Assembly: GCA_049671305.1 (NCBI GenBank)
Contig: JBATUR010000060.1
Location: forward strand, 1-60,562
Length of the DNA: 60,562 bases
Direction: 5' to 3'
DNA from: CADCTM01 sp049671305
GTDB lineage: Bacteria; Cyanobacteriota; Cyanobacteriia; Cyanobacteriales; Coleofasciculaceae
The position numbers and the translations under genes are program-made. Of the stretch, positions 8,930 to 17,355 are shown in pieces. The notes beneath the pieces are model-generated. The model was not told the origin of the DNA and did no database searches. It saw nothing but the letters and a program-made list of their open reading frames with translations. How positions within the stretch are numbered: position 1 is the stretch's first letter; every line of letters begins with the position of its first letter.

Positions 8930-10384
8930 TTATTTGTCAATTGATTGTATTAAAGGTGGTTTATATACCCGTAAAGTTTGAATTGGTATAATTCCATTTT
9001 TATCAGCAATAATTTCTAATTTGTGTTTGGAGTTAGTGAGATTTTGCGCCAAAATTGTCGATGATTCAAATGCCGAATTCTCGATTGGTGCAATATAATT
9101 ATCAACAAACATCGGCTTAACTTGCCACTTGATTTCAAAACCTTTTGGTGTTGATTTACCTGAAAGTTCCTGGGAATTTTTCAGCCACCAATTTTGGGGT
9201 TCAATAACAACACGACCAGAATTTGAGACAAACTTATTATCACTCGTGCCACTGCCATCACGTCCAGTTTTAGACCCCACAACTTCAAACTTAAACTGAC
9301 TGGAATCTTGATTAATTTCGGTAATTTTTGCTGTCCAATCTTCGATAAGTAAAAGCTTTTCTGAAGATACTTGAATAATAGCGGGCCAATCAACACCTAC
9401 TGCATTACTAGGTCGTGTAATTGTATATAATTCAGGATATTCAGAAGGTTTTTTGCCATCAATAAGAATTTTTGCTGAAGCTGATTTACTACTACTATTA
9501 GCAGCAATGGCATCAATACGATTGCCTTCAAATTCCAAAACTAGCTTACCATCTTGCCATTGTATATCAGTACCAACTTGATAGTTATACACCAAGTTTT
9601 TCCACAAATCAGTAGAAAATTTGGGGTTATATTTTAGATGAGGTTTGATAAGACTTGCTAGCAGAAAGTTACCTTGATCGTTGAGATGAATATTATCTGA
9701 TAATAGTGCTTTTGGTTGAAGATTATAATCCTTTAAATATTGTCGCCAAGGACGGCGGATTTCCATTAATTCACATTCATACTTTTCAGCAATTCTAGCT
9801 AACCAATGAAATGAATGATAGTTATGCCATTCGTAGGTTTTTAGCTCATCAAAAGTGTCTGCTTCTGTACCAGTTGGTAGCCAGGTAATATGATCAGAAT
9901 GAAAGGCAATTTCACTAGTTGTACGACGGCGGATATTAGCAATAATTGCCTCATAATCTTGATCTCCTCCATAGACATGAAAAATTGTTAAATCTGGATA
10001 AAATGGATACAAATCATGTTCGGCAGGACGAATCAAACGTGAAGCATCAAAACCACCTAGGGCGCGATTTTCTATAACTAAATCTGCATTAGGAAAGCGT
10101 TTTTTTAGGTCATTGGCAACATCAAGCCACCATTTTTGCTTAGTAATTGATTGACCGTAAAAGAGAATTTTTACTTTGTTATGATGTTCTGGTGTACTAG
10201 TTGTTAATAAAGTCATTGTCCGCTGGATTCCTGCCCCAAAAATCCTGTCATTTTGGACAGTTGCAGGAGGTGGAAAAACCTCTTTTTGTGGTGATGTTTC
10301 CGCTACTAAAGTATATAGCAGAACTATAAATATGAAAATGAATGAGAGAAAACCCCTGAATAGATACCGACGATTATTAAACAT
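8930..10384 (-). CDS. SGNH/GDSL-type hydrolase, membrane-anchored or secreted
   Basis: I start the gene at ATG 10384 (484 residues). A longer frame to 10528 runs into a dispersed palindrome and has no better ribosome-binding site. Residues ~10-27 form a hydrophobic signal anchor. The SGNH block I is ILFYGQSIT, with Ser79 as candidate nucleophile, and block V is SDNIHLND (Asp ~229, His ~232), giving a plausible Ser-Asp-His set. A C-terminal beta-rich domain follows. Such enzymes remove or transfer acetyl groups on carbohydrates. It follows bcsA in the same direction after 198 bases, so a role in modifying the exported glucan is an inference from position. Gln replaces the usual Asp in the GDS motif. 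Confidence 0.7.
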   Translation of the reverse strand: MFNNRRYLFRGFLSFIFIFIVLLYTLVAETSPQKEVFPPPATVQNDRIFGAGIQRTMTLLTTSTPEHHNKVKILFYGQSITKQKWWLDVANDLKKRFPNADLVIENRALGGFDASRLIRPAEHDLYPFYPDLTIFHVYGGDQDYEAIIANIRRRTTSEIAFHSDHITWLPTGTEADTFDELKTYEWHNYHSFHWLARIAEKYECELMEIRRPWRQYLKDYNLQPKALLSDNIHLNDQGNFLLASLIKPHLKYNPKFSTDLWKNLVYNYQVGTDIQWQDGKLVLEFEGNRIDAIAANSSSKSASAKILIDGKKPSEYPELYTITRPSNAVGVDWPAIIQVSSEKLLLIEDWTAKITEINQDSSQFKFEVVGSKTGRDGSGTSDNKFVSNSGRVVIEPQNWWLKNSQELSGKSTPKGFEIKWQVKPMFVDNYIAPIENSAFESSTILAQNLTNSKHKLEIIADKNGIIPIQTLRVYKPPLIQSIDK

Positions 10385-10503
10385 TTTATTATCAGTTATC
10401 TGCTGAAGAAAATTATTGAAAGTATCAAAATTTTTAGATGAAAACCCGCCGCTAAAATCAAGTTCTATTATTAAGGCAAACCGAATCATAATTGATACAG
10501 ATT

Positions 10504-10557
10504 TCCGACTTCTGCCTAAGATTTCCAAGAGTCATTTTTCTACTTCAGAAGTCGGGA
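10504..10557. repeat. Palindromic repeat, second copy of the CGACTTCT family
   Basis: TCCGACTTCT at 10504-10513 pairs with AGAAGTCGGGA at 10547-10557. It is related to the element at 7458-7525. It lies between bcsA and the SGNH gene and may attenuate read-through between them. Confidence 0.6.
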
Positions 10558-10582
10558 CTGCATATTCGCTTTTCATTTCCTA

Positions 10583-13183
10583 TTAGCGTAGAACTTTGAG
10601 AATTTGTTTAATTTTAGCCTCCTGTTTTGGCTTAAATTGTTCAGGAAATTTCAACTCAACCACAAGAGCAGTCTCTGTATTACTGCTAGCTGCTGATACA
10701 ACATCTAAAGTAACAATTTGGGCTAAGAAGCGAGAAGGTGCAATGTCAGCCTTTTCCGGGCTTAATAGCAACCCTACAAGGGGTTTTTCTTGTTGAATTC
10801 GTGCCAAATTTTGGTCTTGCAGCATTTTATCTGAAGATACAGCCTTGCCAGATAACTCTAAACGCAAACTACTAATTCCTATTTCTGTTACATTACCTCC
10901 ATAAAATTCCCCATTAAAAAAAAGTTGTCCACTTGCCTGTACCCGCTTACGGACTTTGGTAATGCGGTCTGGTTTAAACTCTTGGAAAGAACGAGCTAAA
11001 CTAGTTGCGAGGAACTTAAAAGAAGCTAGAGGCGCATCAGTAAATTCATTCTTTTGTGAGTACCATTCCTTAACATCTGAATAAATTACTAAAGCAATTG
11101 AATCTAATTGGGCACGAGAAAGATTAACAAATTCAAGTGCTAATCTAGTTTGATTATTATCAAGTGGCGTTTTGCGAATAATCTTGCCATCCAAAAAAGC
11201 TCTTGCGCCATAATCTCCGACAATTTCAACTTCTATTTCATCCGGTAAATTCGCCCAACTATCTAACAGAATTAAAGCCCCAGTTTCAGAAACATTAACA
11301 GTTTTTCCTGTCCAACTACCATCAACACTATAAATTGTGACATCAAGTTTTCGAGGTAAGCGGTGGGCAACTCTTAATTGTGGTTGCTCAAATGCTACCA
11401 GCATTGCCGCACTTAATAAAACCATGTTAAACACGCACCACATGGCATTTACAAGCACCGCTTCTGTATCTTCTGGACGCAACAAAAGCCAAAAAGGAAC
11501 ACTTAATAAAGAGATAATTACCAAGAAACCAACAACTAATAAACCCCGCACCGACTCCCAATCAAAACTACGTTCCGTTACCGATAATCCTTTGTCGGTA
11601 ACATTAAAAGAACCCAGCGAAGGATTAATTAGCGCCATCACAGTTACATATCCAGCTTGGAATGCCATGACAAACTCAAACACCTCATTCCAGAAAGAAA
11701 AACGAACGTGTTTGTAAGTAATGTAATTGGCATTTAAGGAAAGCAAAATATGAGGCAAAGCATAAACGATCGTTTCGGTTCCCAAACCTTGAATAGGGTT
11801 GATGCCAAACAGTAAAAATAAAGTTGGCGCAATGGCATACATTAACCGAGGTAAGCCATAAAAGAAGTGAGAAGTTGCACTAAAATAACAAATTCGCTGC
11901 GATAAAGTTAGATTCAACTTGCGGTTAAACATCGGGTTTTCCAGTCGCAAAATCTGCGCCATACCCCGCGCCCAACGCACTTGTTGACCAACATAAGAAG
12001 AAAATTTCTCTGGTGCTAAACCCGCTACCATAATCTTGTCATAGTAGATTGATTCATAGCCCAAAGAATGCAATCTAAATGCTGTATGACAGTCTTCTGT
12101 AACTGTTTCCGTAGCAATGCCGCCCACCTGCAAGGCATACTCTTTACGAATTACCGCCGCTGAACCGCAAAAAAAGGCAGCATTCCAGAAATCATTACCT
12201 TTTTGCAATACCTTATAAAACAGTTCATTACCAACAGGAACTCTACCACCTGTAAACAAGTTTCTTTCAAAAGGATCAGGATTGTAAAACCAGTGCGGTG
12301 TTTGCACAAATGCCACATTGCGGTCAAAGAAAAAACCAACAGTATGCTGAAGAAACTGGCGAGAAGGAATATGATCGCAGTCGAGAATTAAGACTAAATC
12401 ACCAGGAGTGCGAGTAAAAGCCGTATTAATATTTCCGGCTTTGGCGTGTTCGTTATTATCTCTAACTAACATCTGGACGCCCAAATCATCACACATTTGG
12501 CGCAATTCTTCTCGTCTAGCTTGGTATTTTTCCGCCCTGCCATCATCCAAAACATAGACCCGCTTTTTATCAGCAGGATAATCAATTGCCACTGCCCCCA
12601 AAACCGTTTTGCGGACAATTTCTACATCTTCGTTGTAGGTTGGAATATAAATATCCACATTAAACCATGTGTCTTGCGGAAAATTAGCAAGATCAACAGG
12701 TTCGCGGTCTTTTAATTTTAGGGTTTGGAAATATGCCAGAATTAAAGTTGCGATCGCATATAACTCTGCCGCATACAACAACACACAAAAGAAACCGTTA
12801 ACCCAGGTATTAAAATTCAGCGTGTAACTGGTGCGGTAATACAAATAACGTAGCGTTGTCACCAAACTCAGCCAGACTAAAAACAAGTGTAGATATTCAC
12901 TCGTAACTTTGTCAGCTTGGCGATATTCAATTCTCACCACAATTTGACCAATTGCCAACAAAACCAAAGCCACAATTCCCTGCTGCCAAATTTTGAGCGG
13001 CGTTGTTATCAAAGGAATTGAAAGAACAAATAGTAGTAAAAGAATCAGCTTTAAAAGACCAAAATCTACCCCTCCCAAAGTGCGATCAAAAAACTGAGGC
13101 AAAAGATCAACAAGCCAAGATGTTAGCGAGGGACGCCTGGGGCGACGCTGCCTTAAACGAGATCTAAACGAAGAAAGAGACAT
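10583..13183 (-). CDS. bcsA: Cellulose synthase catalytic subunit with PilZ domain
   Basis: An 866-residue family 2 glycosyltransferase. It polymerises UDP-glucose into beta-1,4-glucan and moves the chain through its own membrane channel. Seen in order: N-terminal membrane helices (~25-150), DDG at ~213, DCDH (DxD) at ~269, FFCGSAAV, TED at ~363, QQVRW (QxxRW) at ~400, further membrane helices (~420-600), then a C-terminal PilZ domain with RVAHR (RxxxR, ~605) and NVSETG (NxSxxG, ~631). These PilZ residues bind cyclic di-GMP, so allosteric activation by that messenger is expected. A further ~150 residues after PilZ look like a second, degenerate PilZ-type domain (GGNVTEIGISSLRL). It follows bcsB after 157 bases. 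Confidence 0.95.
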   Translation of the reverse strand: MSLSSFRSRLRQRRPRRPSLTSWLVDLLPQFFDRTLGGVDFGLLKLILLLLFVLSIPLITTPLKIWQQGIVALVLLAIGQIVVRIEYRQADKVTSEYLHLFLVWLSLVTTLRYLYYRTSYTLNFNTWVNGFFCVLLYAAELYAIATLILAYFQTLKLKDREPVDLANFPQDTWFNVDIYIPTYNEDVEIVRKTVLGAVAIDYPADKKRVYVLDDGRAEKYQARREELRQMCDDLGVQMLVRDNNEHAKAGNINTAFTRTPGDLVLILDCDHIPSRQFLQHTVGFFFDRNVAFVQTPHWFYNPDPFERNLFTGGRVPVGNELFYKVLQKGNDFWNAAFFCGSAAVIRKEYALQVGGIATETVTEDCHTAFRLHSLGYESIYYDKIMVAGLAPEKFSSYVGQQVRWARGMAQILRLENPMFNRKLNLTLSQRICYFSATSHFFYGLPRLMYAIAPTLFLLFGINPIQGLGTETIVYALPHILLSLNANYITYKHVRFSFWNEVFEFVMAFQAGYVTVMALINPSLGSFNVTDKGLSVTERSFDWESVRGLLVVGFLVIISLLSVPFWLLLRPEDTEAVLVNAMWCVFNMVLLSAAMLVAFEQPQLRVAHRLPRKLDVTIYSVDGSWTGKTVNVSETGALILLDSWANLPDEIEVEIVGDYGARAFLDGKIIRKTPLDNNQTRLALEFVNLSRAQLDSIALVIYSDVKEWYSQKNEFTDAPLASFKFLATSLARSFQEFKPDRITKVRKRVQASGQLFFNGEFYGGNVTEIGISSLRLELSGKAVSSDKMLQDQNLARIQQEKPLVGLLLSPEKADIAPSRFLAQIVTLDVVSAASSNTETALVVELKFPEQFKPKQEAKIKQILKVLR

Positions 13184-13340
13184 GATTTTATTAGTTATTA
13201 GTCAGTAATCATCAGTCATTAGCTAGCAACTGAAAAGTTATCTCCGCACTGCCACATCCGTTAAATATGCTGCCTAATTGGTCAACTATTAATAATTAAA
13301 AGACATCGCTATCTAAAAACTAATAACAATTGACCAACGA

Positions 13341-15959
13341 CTAATTATGACGCTTCTTATCACTAAAGCGCTTGAGATACAGTTGAGCGATACCATAAAG
13401 CAGAAGCGCGATCGCAATCATGCCCAACGGTAACAAGAACCAGTTTTCCTGAAGAAAGCGAGACACCTGCGCTAAAGGATTAGTATTTTCTATACGTCGC
13501 TTACTAGGTGCACGTTCCAAAAACTCCAGTTTAAAAGCATCTGCCTGATAACTTGGGGCATCTTGGTCATTTGCCGCCACCAACACCGTATCTTCTCGTA
13601 GCTGGAAAAACCACGGATCAGACTTAATAACTTGCTGTACTTTTTCTAAACCTTGTTCAGTTTGACCACTCAAAGCTAAAATAACGCGGTCGCTATTTTC
13701 ATTATTCAGCACCTCCTTAATTACACCCTGCTCATCCGCCAAAGCCTGAATATTAGCCTGATTTGCCTGACGTGAAAACGCCTCACTCAGCTTAAAATTA
13801 CCTGACTCCAAAGCTTCCGGAAAAGGAAACCTCTCCCTCGTACCAATACCCACCAAATGATTCTGCTTACGCACCTCAGCAGGCAAAACATCAGTAGTAT
13901 AAGCCGTCAACTTAACCGAATCAGCCTGACTCAAGCGCCCCAAACGCTCACTAAAAGTTAGCAGCGTCAACAAATCCGTATCCGTAGGATCTTTGGGCAC
14001 AACCAGCGTCGTCGTCGATAAATCTTGAGGTGTCGCAAAGGGAAAACCCGACTGTAACAGCTCTAAATTGGGCAACTCTACACTTGTTTGACGATTTAGG
14101 TTAAAACTAGTATCCGAATGCAGCGTTCCCGTCAGTTGCTGATCCGTCACATCACCGCAGATCCCCGGTTCCCTAGGATTTAACCGAAACGCCACTTGCA
14201 ACTTAGAAGTTGGCTTAATCAAATTTGCAGGTAAATCAACCTTCAAACTTTGTCGCATTGCCCCAGCCTCAGAATTCAAACGCGCCCCACCGATAAAATT
14301 ATTATCTAGTAAGACTTCTAACGCCGAAGTTCGGGGATTAACCTGCGGACCATAACTATAATTCAAAGTCATAGAACTACCGCGAGTAAACTGATCATCC
14401 GGCAATGCCCGAAAATCAATCTCAATCGGTGGCGCTCCCGAACCTCGTACAGTAATATCTTCAATTGGCTTACCATTAGCCTGCTTTTTGATTTCCTGCA
14501 AACTAAAAGCATTTTTTTCTGGCAAATAACGCGGCCAATTTCGAGGTGAAGGACTAGGTATCGGCTTCAACTCATTAACCACAATTGCCGCACCCGTGCC
14601 AATTTTTGTGGCATCTGGCTGCACCAAAAACTGTGCCGCCTTAACCACACCTTCTGCACCATTTCCTGTTATTACTAACACCGGGACACTACCTTTTTGA
14701 GTAGTCGCCAGCATCAGCACCCCAACATCTTCAGCCAAAGGACTTTTATTACCATCAAGTAATTGATTGTTGGCAATATTAAACGGCAAAGCCAAAGACT
14801 TCAAAGCTGGTTGATCGCTAGGAGTACCAATAATTACCAAGTGTTCATTAGATTTAACACCATTGAGGTTTTTAACAATGCGAGTATCAATAGGACGAAA
14901 ATCAGCCAACCTACCCAAAGCTGCTTGCAGTCGTGGTGCCGCCGTCAACCAAGCCTCATTAGCCTTTGGCAACAGATAAGCCAAGCGATTTGTATCCAGA
15001 CTTAAATCATCAAAAAATGGATAAGGATAGCGCGACAAATTTAGAGGAATCGGTTGCGCCTGATAACCAAAAATTAACTTAGAATCCGGTAAAATCTCAG
15101 TCCATAAAGTAGTATCACTGGGGTTGCTGCATTTGGGATCATTGTTTTGTTGGGCAACCAGAATTAGATCGTTGTAGTCTTGAATTAAATTAGCAGGAAT
15201 CGTGAACGACGCCTGACCAACCTGAGATGCTTTACGGTTCAGTGGTACACTGCCGATACTTGTGCCATTAACACGCAGCGTCAGATTTGAGCGACTAGCA
15301 ATTAGCGCAGGCGAATGTTGGAAGCGGATTAAAGCTTTGACAGATTGTACTTTCCAGCTACGAGGGCGAGTAAAGCCAAGTCGTGATTCGGCATAAACAC
15401 CCCGCAAACGGAAGCGGTTACCCACCACAGGAGAGCGATTAAATTCTAGCGTGTACTGACCGCTAGGAAGATTTGCCGTTTTGGCTTCAGCCTCTGCTGG
15501 CGGTTCATCGTCGTCACTGCTAGCGGGCTCAGGCTCAGGTGTCGGCTCAAAAGAGCGTGCAGGTGCTGCTTCCCGCCGTGGTTCTGGTTCCGGTTCTGGT
15601 GCCGGTTCTGGTGGTGGTGCTTCCTGCCTTGGTGCGGGTGCCGGTTCTGGTGGCGGTGCTTCCCGTCGTGGTGCGGGTTCCGGTTCTGGTGGCGGTGCTG
15701 CCTGTCTTGGTGGTGGTGCGGGGGCTGGTCTGTATACTGGGGCTTGAGTTGGGGCTTTAGGTAAAGGAACGATTTGACGAATTAATTGATCTTCTTGCTG
15801 TTTGAGTCCTTTGTCACTTTGAGCAAAAACGACAGTGGTACTAATTCCGAACACCAAAATCAAGACACCGCCTAATCTCAATAGCCATGTTAGTATGCCT
15901 TGGCGGCGTGGTTTGTCTCGACGCGGTTTTGTCTTTGTGGAAGGGAACAAGCGTTTCAT
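13341..15959 (-). CDS. bcsB: Cellulose synthase BcsB-like periplasmic subunit
   Basis: The protein has 872 residues. A signal anchor at ~22-46 is followed by an extreme Pro/Glu/Ala-rich linker (~60-160, with PAPRREAPPPEP-type repeats). The BcsB core follows (LRVNGTSIGSVPLN and related carbohydrate-binding and flavodoxin-like segments). A single C-terminal membrane helix (~838-862) would dock to BcsA. BcsB guides the emerging glucan through the periplasm and its membrane anchor is needed for BcsA activity. The long Pro-rich linker is unusual and may span peptidoglycan. On the opposite strand the linker produces a Gly/Ser-rich open frame at 15481-15747, which is an artefact of composition. Confidence 0.9.
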   Translation of the reverse strand: MKRLFPSTKTKPRRDKPRRQGILTWLLRLGGVLILVFGISTTVVFAQSDKGLKQQEDQLIRQIVPLPKAPTQAPVYRPAPAPPPRQAAPPPEPEPAPRREAPPPEPAPAPRQEAPPPEPAPEPEPEPRREAAPARSFEPTPEPEPASSDDDEPPAEAEAKTANLPSGQYTLEFNRSPVVGNRFRLRGVYAESRLGFTRPRSWKVQSVKALIRFQHSPALIASRSNLTLRVNGTSIGSVPLNRKASQVGQASFTIPANLIQDYNDLILVAQQNNDPKCSNPSDTTLWTEILPDSKLIFGYQAQPIPLNLSRYPYPFFDDLSLDTNRLAYLLPKANEAWLTAAPRLQAALGRLADFRPIDTRIVKNLNGVKSNEHLVIIGTPSDQPALKSLALPFNIANNQLLDGNKSPLAEDVGVLMLATTQKGSVPVLVITGNGAEGVVKAAQFLVQPDATKIGTGAAIVVNELKPIPSPSPRNWPRYLPEKNAFSLQEIKKQANGKPIEDITVRGSGAPPIEIDFRALPDDQFTRGSSMTLNYSYGPQVNPRTSALEVLLDNNFIGGARLNSEAGAMRQSLKVDLPANLIKPTSKLQVAFRLNPREPGICGDVTDQQLTGTLHSDTSFNLNRQTSVELPNLELLQSGFPFATPQDLSTTTLVVPKDPTDTDLLTLLTFSERLGRLSQADSVKLTAYTTDVLPAEVRKQNHLVGIGTRERFPFPEALESGNFKLSEAFSRQANQANIQALADEQGVIKEVLNNENSDRVILALSGQTEQGLEKVQQVIKSDPWFFQLREDTVLVAANDQDAPSYQADAFKLEFLERAPSKRRIENTNPLAQVSRFLQENWFLLPLGMIAIALLLYGIAQLYLKRFSDKKRHN

Positions 15960-16020
15960 AAGCCAAAGGTAAAAGATTCAACAAGAGCAGGATTAGAAAT
16001 AAAAAAATCTCTAATTACAA

Positions 16021-17328
16021 CTAGGGTTTAAGTAGTTGCGGATCAATTGCATTGGGAGGCAACAATCCTAACCAGGCAAGGTTTTGGGTGTAGTATGCAG
16101 ATTCATCATCCCAAATGCCATTTTTATAGCGGGGTAATAGCTTTTTGTCCAGTTGCTGTTGCGCCATTTCTGGATTGATCAGGCGCAGAGCGGGATAAAG
16201 CATGGCATATTGGGATGTTGCTTCATAATTGACAGTCGGTTTACCCTGAAGATTGATTCGTGCAGGCAGGTTTCCAGTTTTGCTCCATTGTGCCTGCAAA
16301 GACTTGGTAGCGCGACGCAAATAGCGCTCGGCTTCTGGCGCCTTGTAAAACTCAGCATCCCAAGCGACGCGCCACCAAACTCGGTAAGCATCAAAGCTGT
16401 AAACGCTTTCTAATTTAACTCCAGGAGGGATGGCACTAAATTTACCAGTTTTGGCATCCAGAGTAATCCAATCGCTTGGCAAGCCTATTGAAGAGGTTTC
16501 AGAGGACTTTTCCAATACCTCGTAACTAGTTTCTACTAAACTAAGCCAGTTGTTTCGGGTGTCAACTTGAGCAAAGAGACGAAAGGCATAAGGCGCAAGA
16601 TAAGAAGGATTAAGATAGAAAGTTGTTGGCGTCGGTACAAAGGCTTTGATCGGTCCCGGTAATAGATAGCGCTTGCCTCCTGGTGCCCCAATAGTAGAAA
16701 CCCGCCAGATATCTTGCAGCTTGATTTTAGCTAAATCCAAATAATCGGGTCGATTCCAGCGCCGTGCTGCCCAGATTAAAGCTGTAACCGCATCAATATC
16801 AGCATCACTGGCAAAATTTTCGTCAATGGGACCCCATTTACCTTGCTCTTTGCCCCATTTCCAAGCCCAAAGTTGATCGACAGCTTTGCCTTTGGCATCA
16901 TAACGTTTGAGGTTTTTTTCTGCCCAATCTAAGGTGATGGCAAAAGTATCAGGATCATCAATTAAGACAGCCCGTAGCATCGCATAAGCTTGTCCTTCGG
17001 AAGTTGAGCGATCGCTTGCTTCGTAGTCGATAACTCGCCCATCTTCTTGTATAAACTGCTGTCGGTAAATTACCCAGCTTTCTTCTAATAACTTTTTATT
17101 AGCCGTACCTGCTGGTAAAGTCGGTGTATTTACTCCCTTCGATAGCTTGGGTTTCTTTTCATCCTGCAGCGTTGGAGATGAGCTTGACTCAGTTGGTTGA
17201 GGTGCGGTAGAAACTTTGATACAGCCTGTTAGACTGCACAAAATGGCAACAGTGGCAACCGTTCTGAGACTACCGGATGACCTTTTAGTAAAATTGATTA
17301 ATCTGAACAGTTGCAATAAAATCCGCAT
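16021..17328 (-). CDS. bcsZ: GH8 endo-beta-1,4-glucanase lipoprotein (BcsZ-type)
   Basis: This 435-residue glycoside hydrolase family 8 enzyme has an N-terminal hydrophobic segment ending in a lipobox-like LTGC (Cys ~36), so it is probably lipid-anchored. The catalytic acid lies in TSEGQAYAM (Glu ~111) and the base in SFDAYRVWWRV (Asp ~311). Within cellulose operons such enzymes trim misassembled chains and improve export. It lies 28 bases after the TPR gene and 61 bases before bcsB, consistent with one transcript. Other GH8 members act on chitosan or xylan, but the context favours cellulose. Confidence 0.92.
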   Translation of the reverse strand: MRILLQLFRLINFTKRSSGSLRTVATVAILCSLTGCIKVSTAPQPTESSSSPTLQDEKKPKLSKGVNTPTLPAGTANKKLLEESWVIYRQQFIQEDGRVIDYEASDRSTSEGQAYAMLRAVLIDDPDTFAITLDWAEKNLKRYDAKGKAVDQLWAWKWGKEQGKWGPIDENFASDADIDAVTALIWAARRWNRPDYLDLAKIKLQDIWRVSTIGAPGGKRYLLPGPIKAFVPTPTTFYLNPSYLAPYAFRLFAQVDTRNNWLSLVETSYEVLEKSSETSSIGLPSDWITLDAKTGKFSAIPPGVKLESVYSFDAYRVWWRVAWDAEFYKAPEAERYLRRATKSLQAQWSKTGNLPARINLQGKPTVNYEATSQYAMLYPALRLINPEMAQQQLDKKLLPRYKNGIWDDESAYYTQNLAWLGLLPPNAIDPQLLKP

Positions 17329-17355
17329 TTATGACTCTCGATCTTGGCTTGTCGG

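Noticed and set aside
10385..10528. N-terminal extension of the SGNH hydrolase
   Set aside because: It runs into a dispersed palindrome, lacks a ribosome site and puts the signal anchor deep inside the protein.
15481..15760. Gly/Ser-rich and Val/Pro-rich open frames on the plus strand inside bcsB
   Set aside because: They are the complement of the Pro/Glu-rich BcsB linker; no ribosome site or start context.
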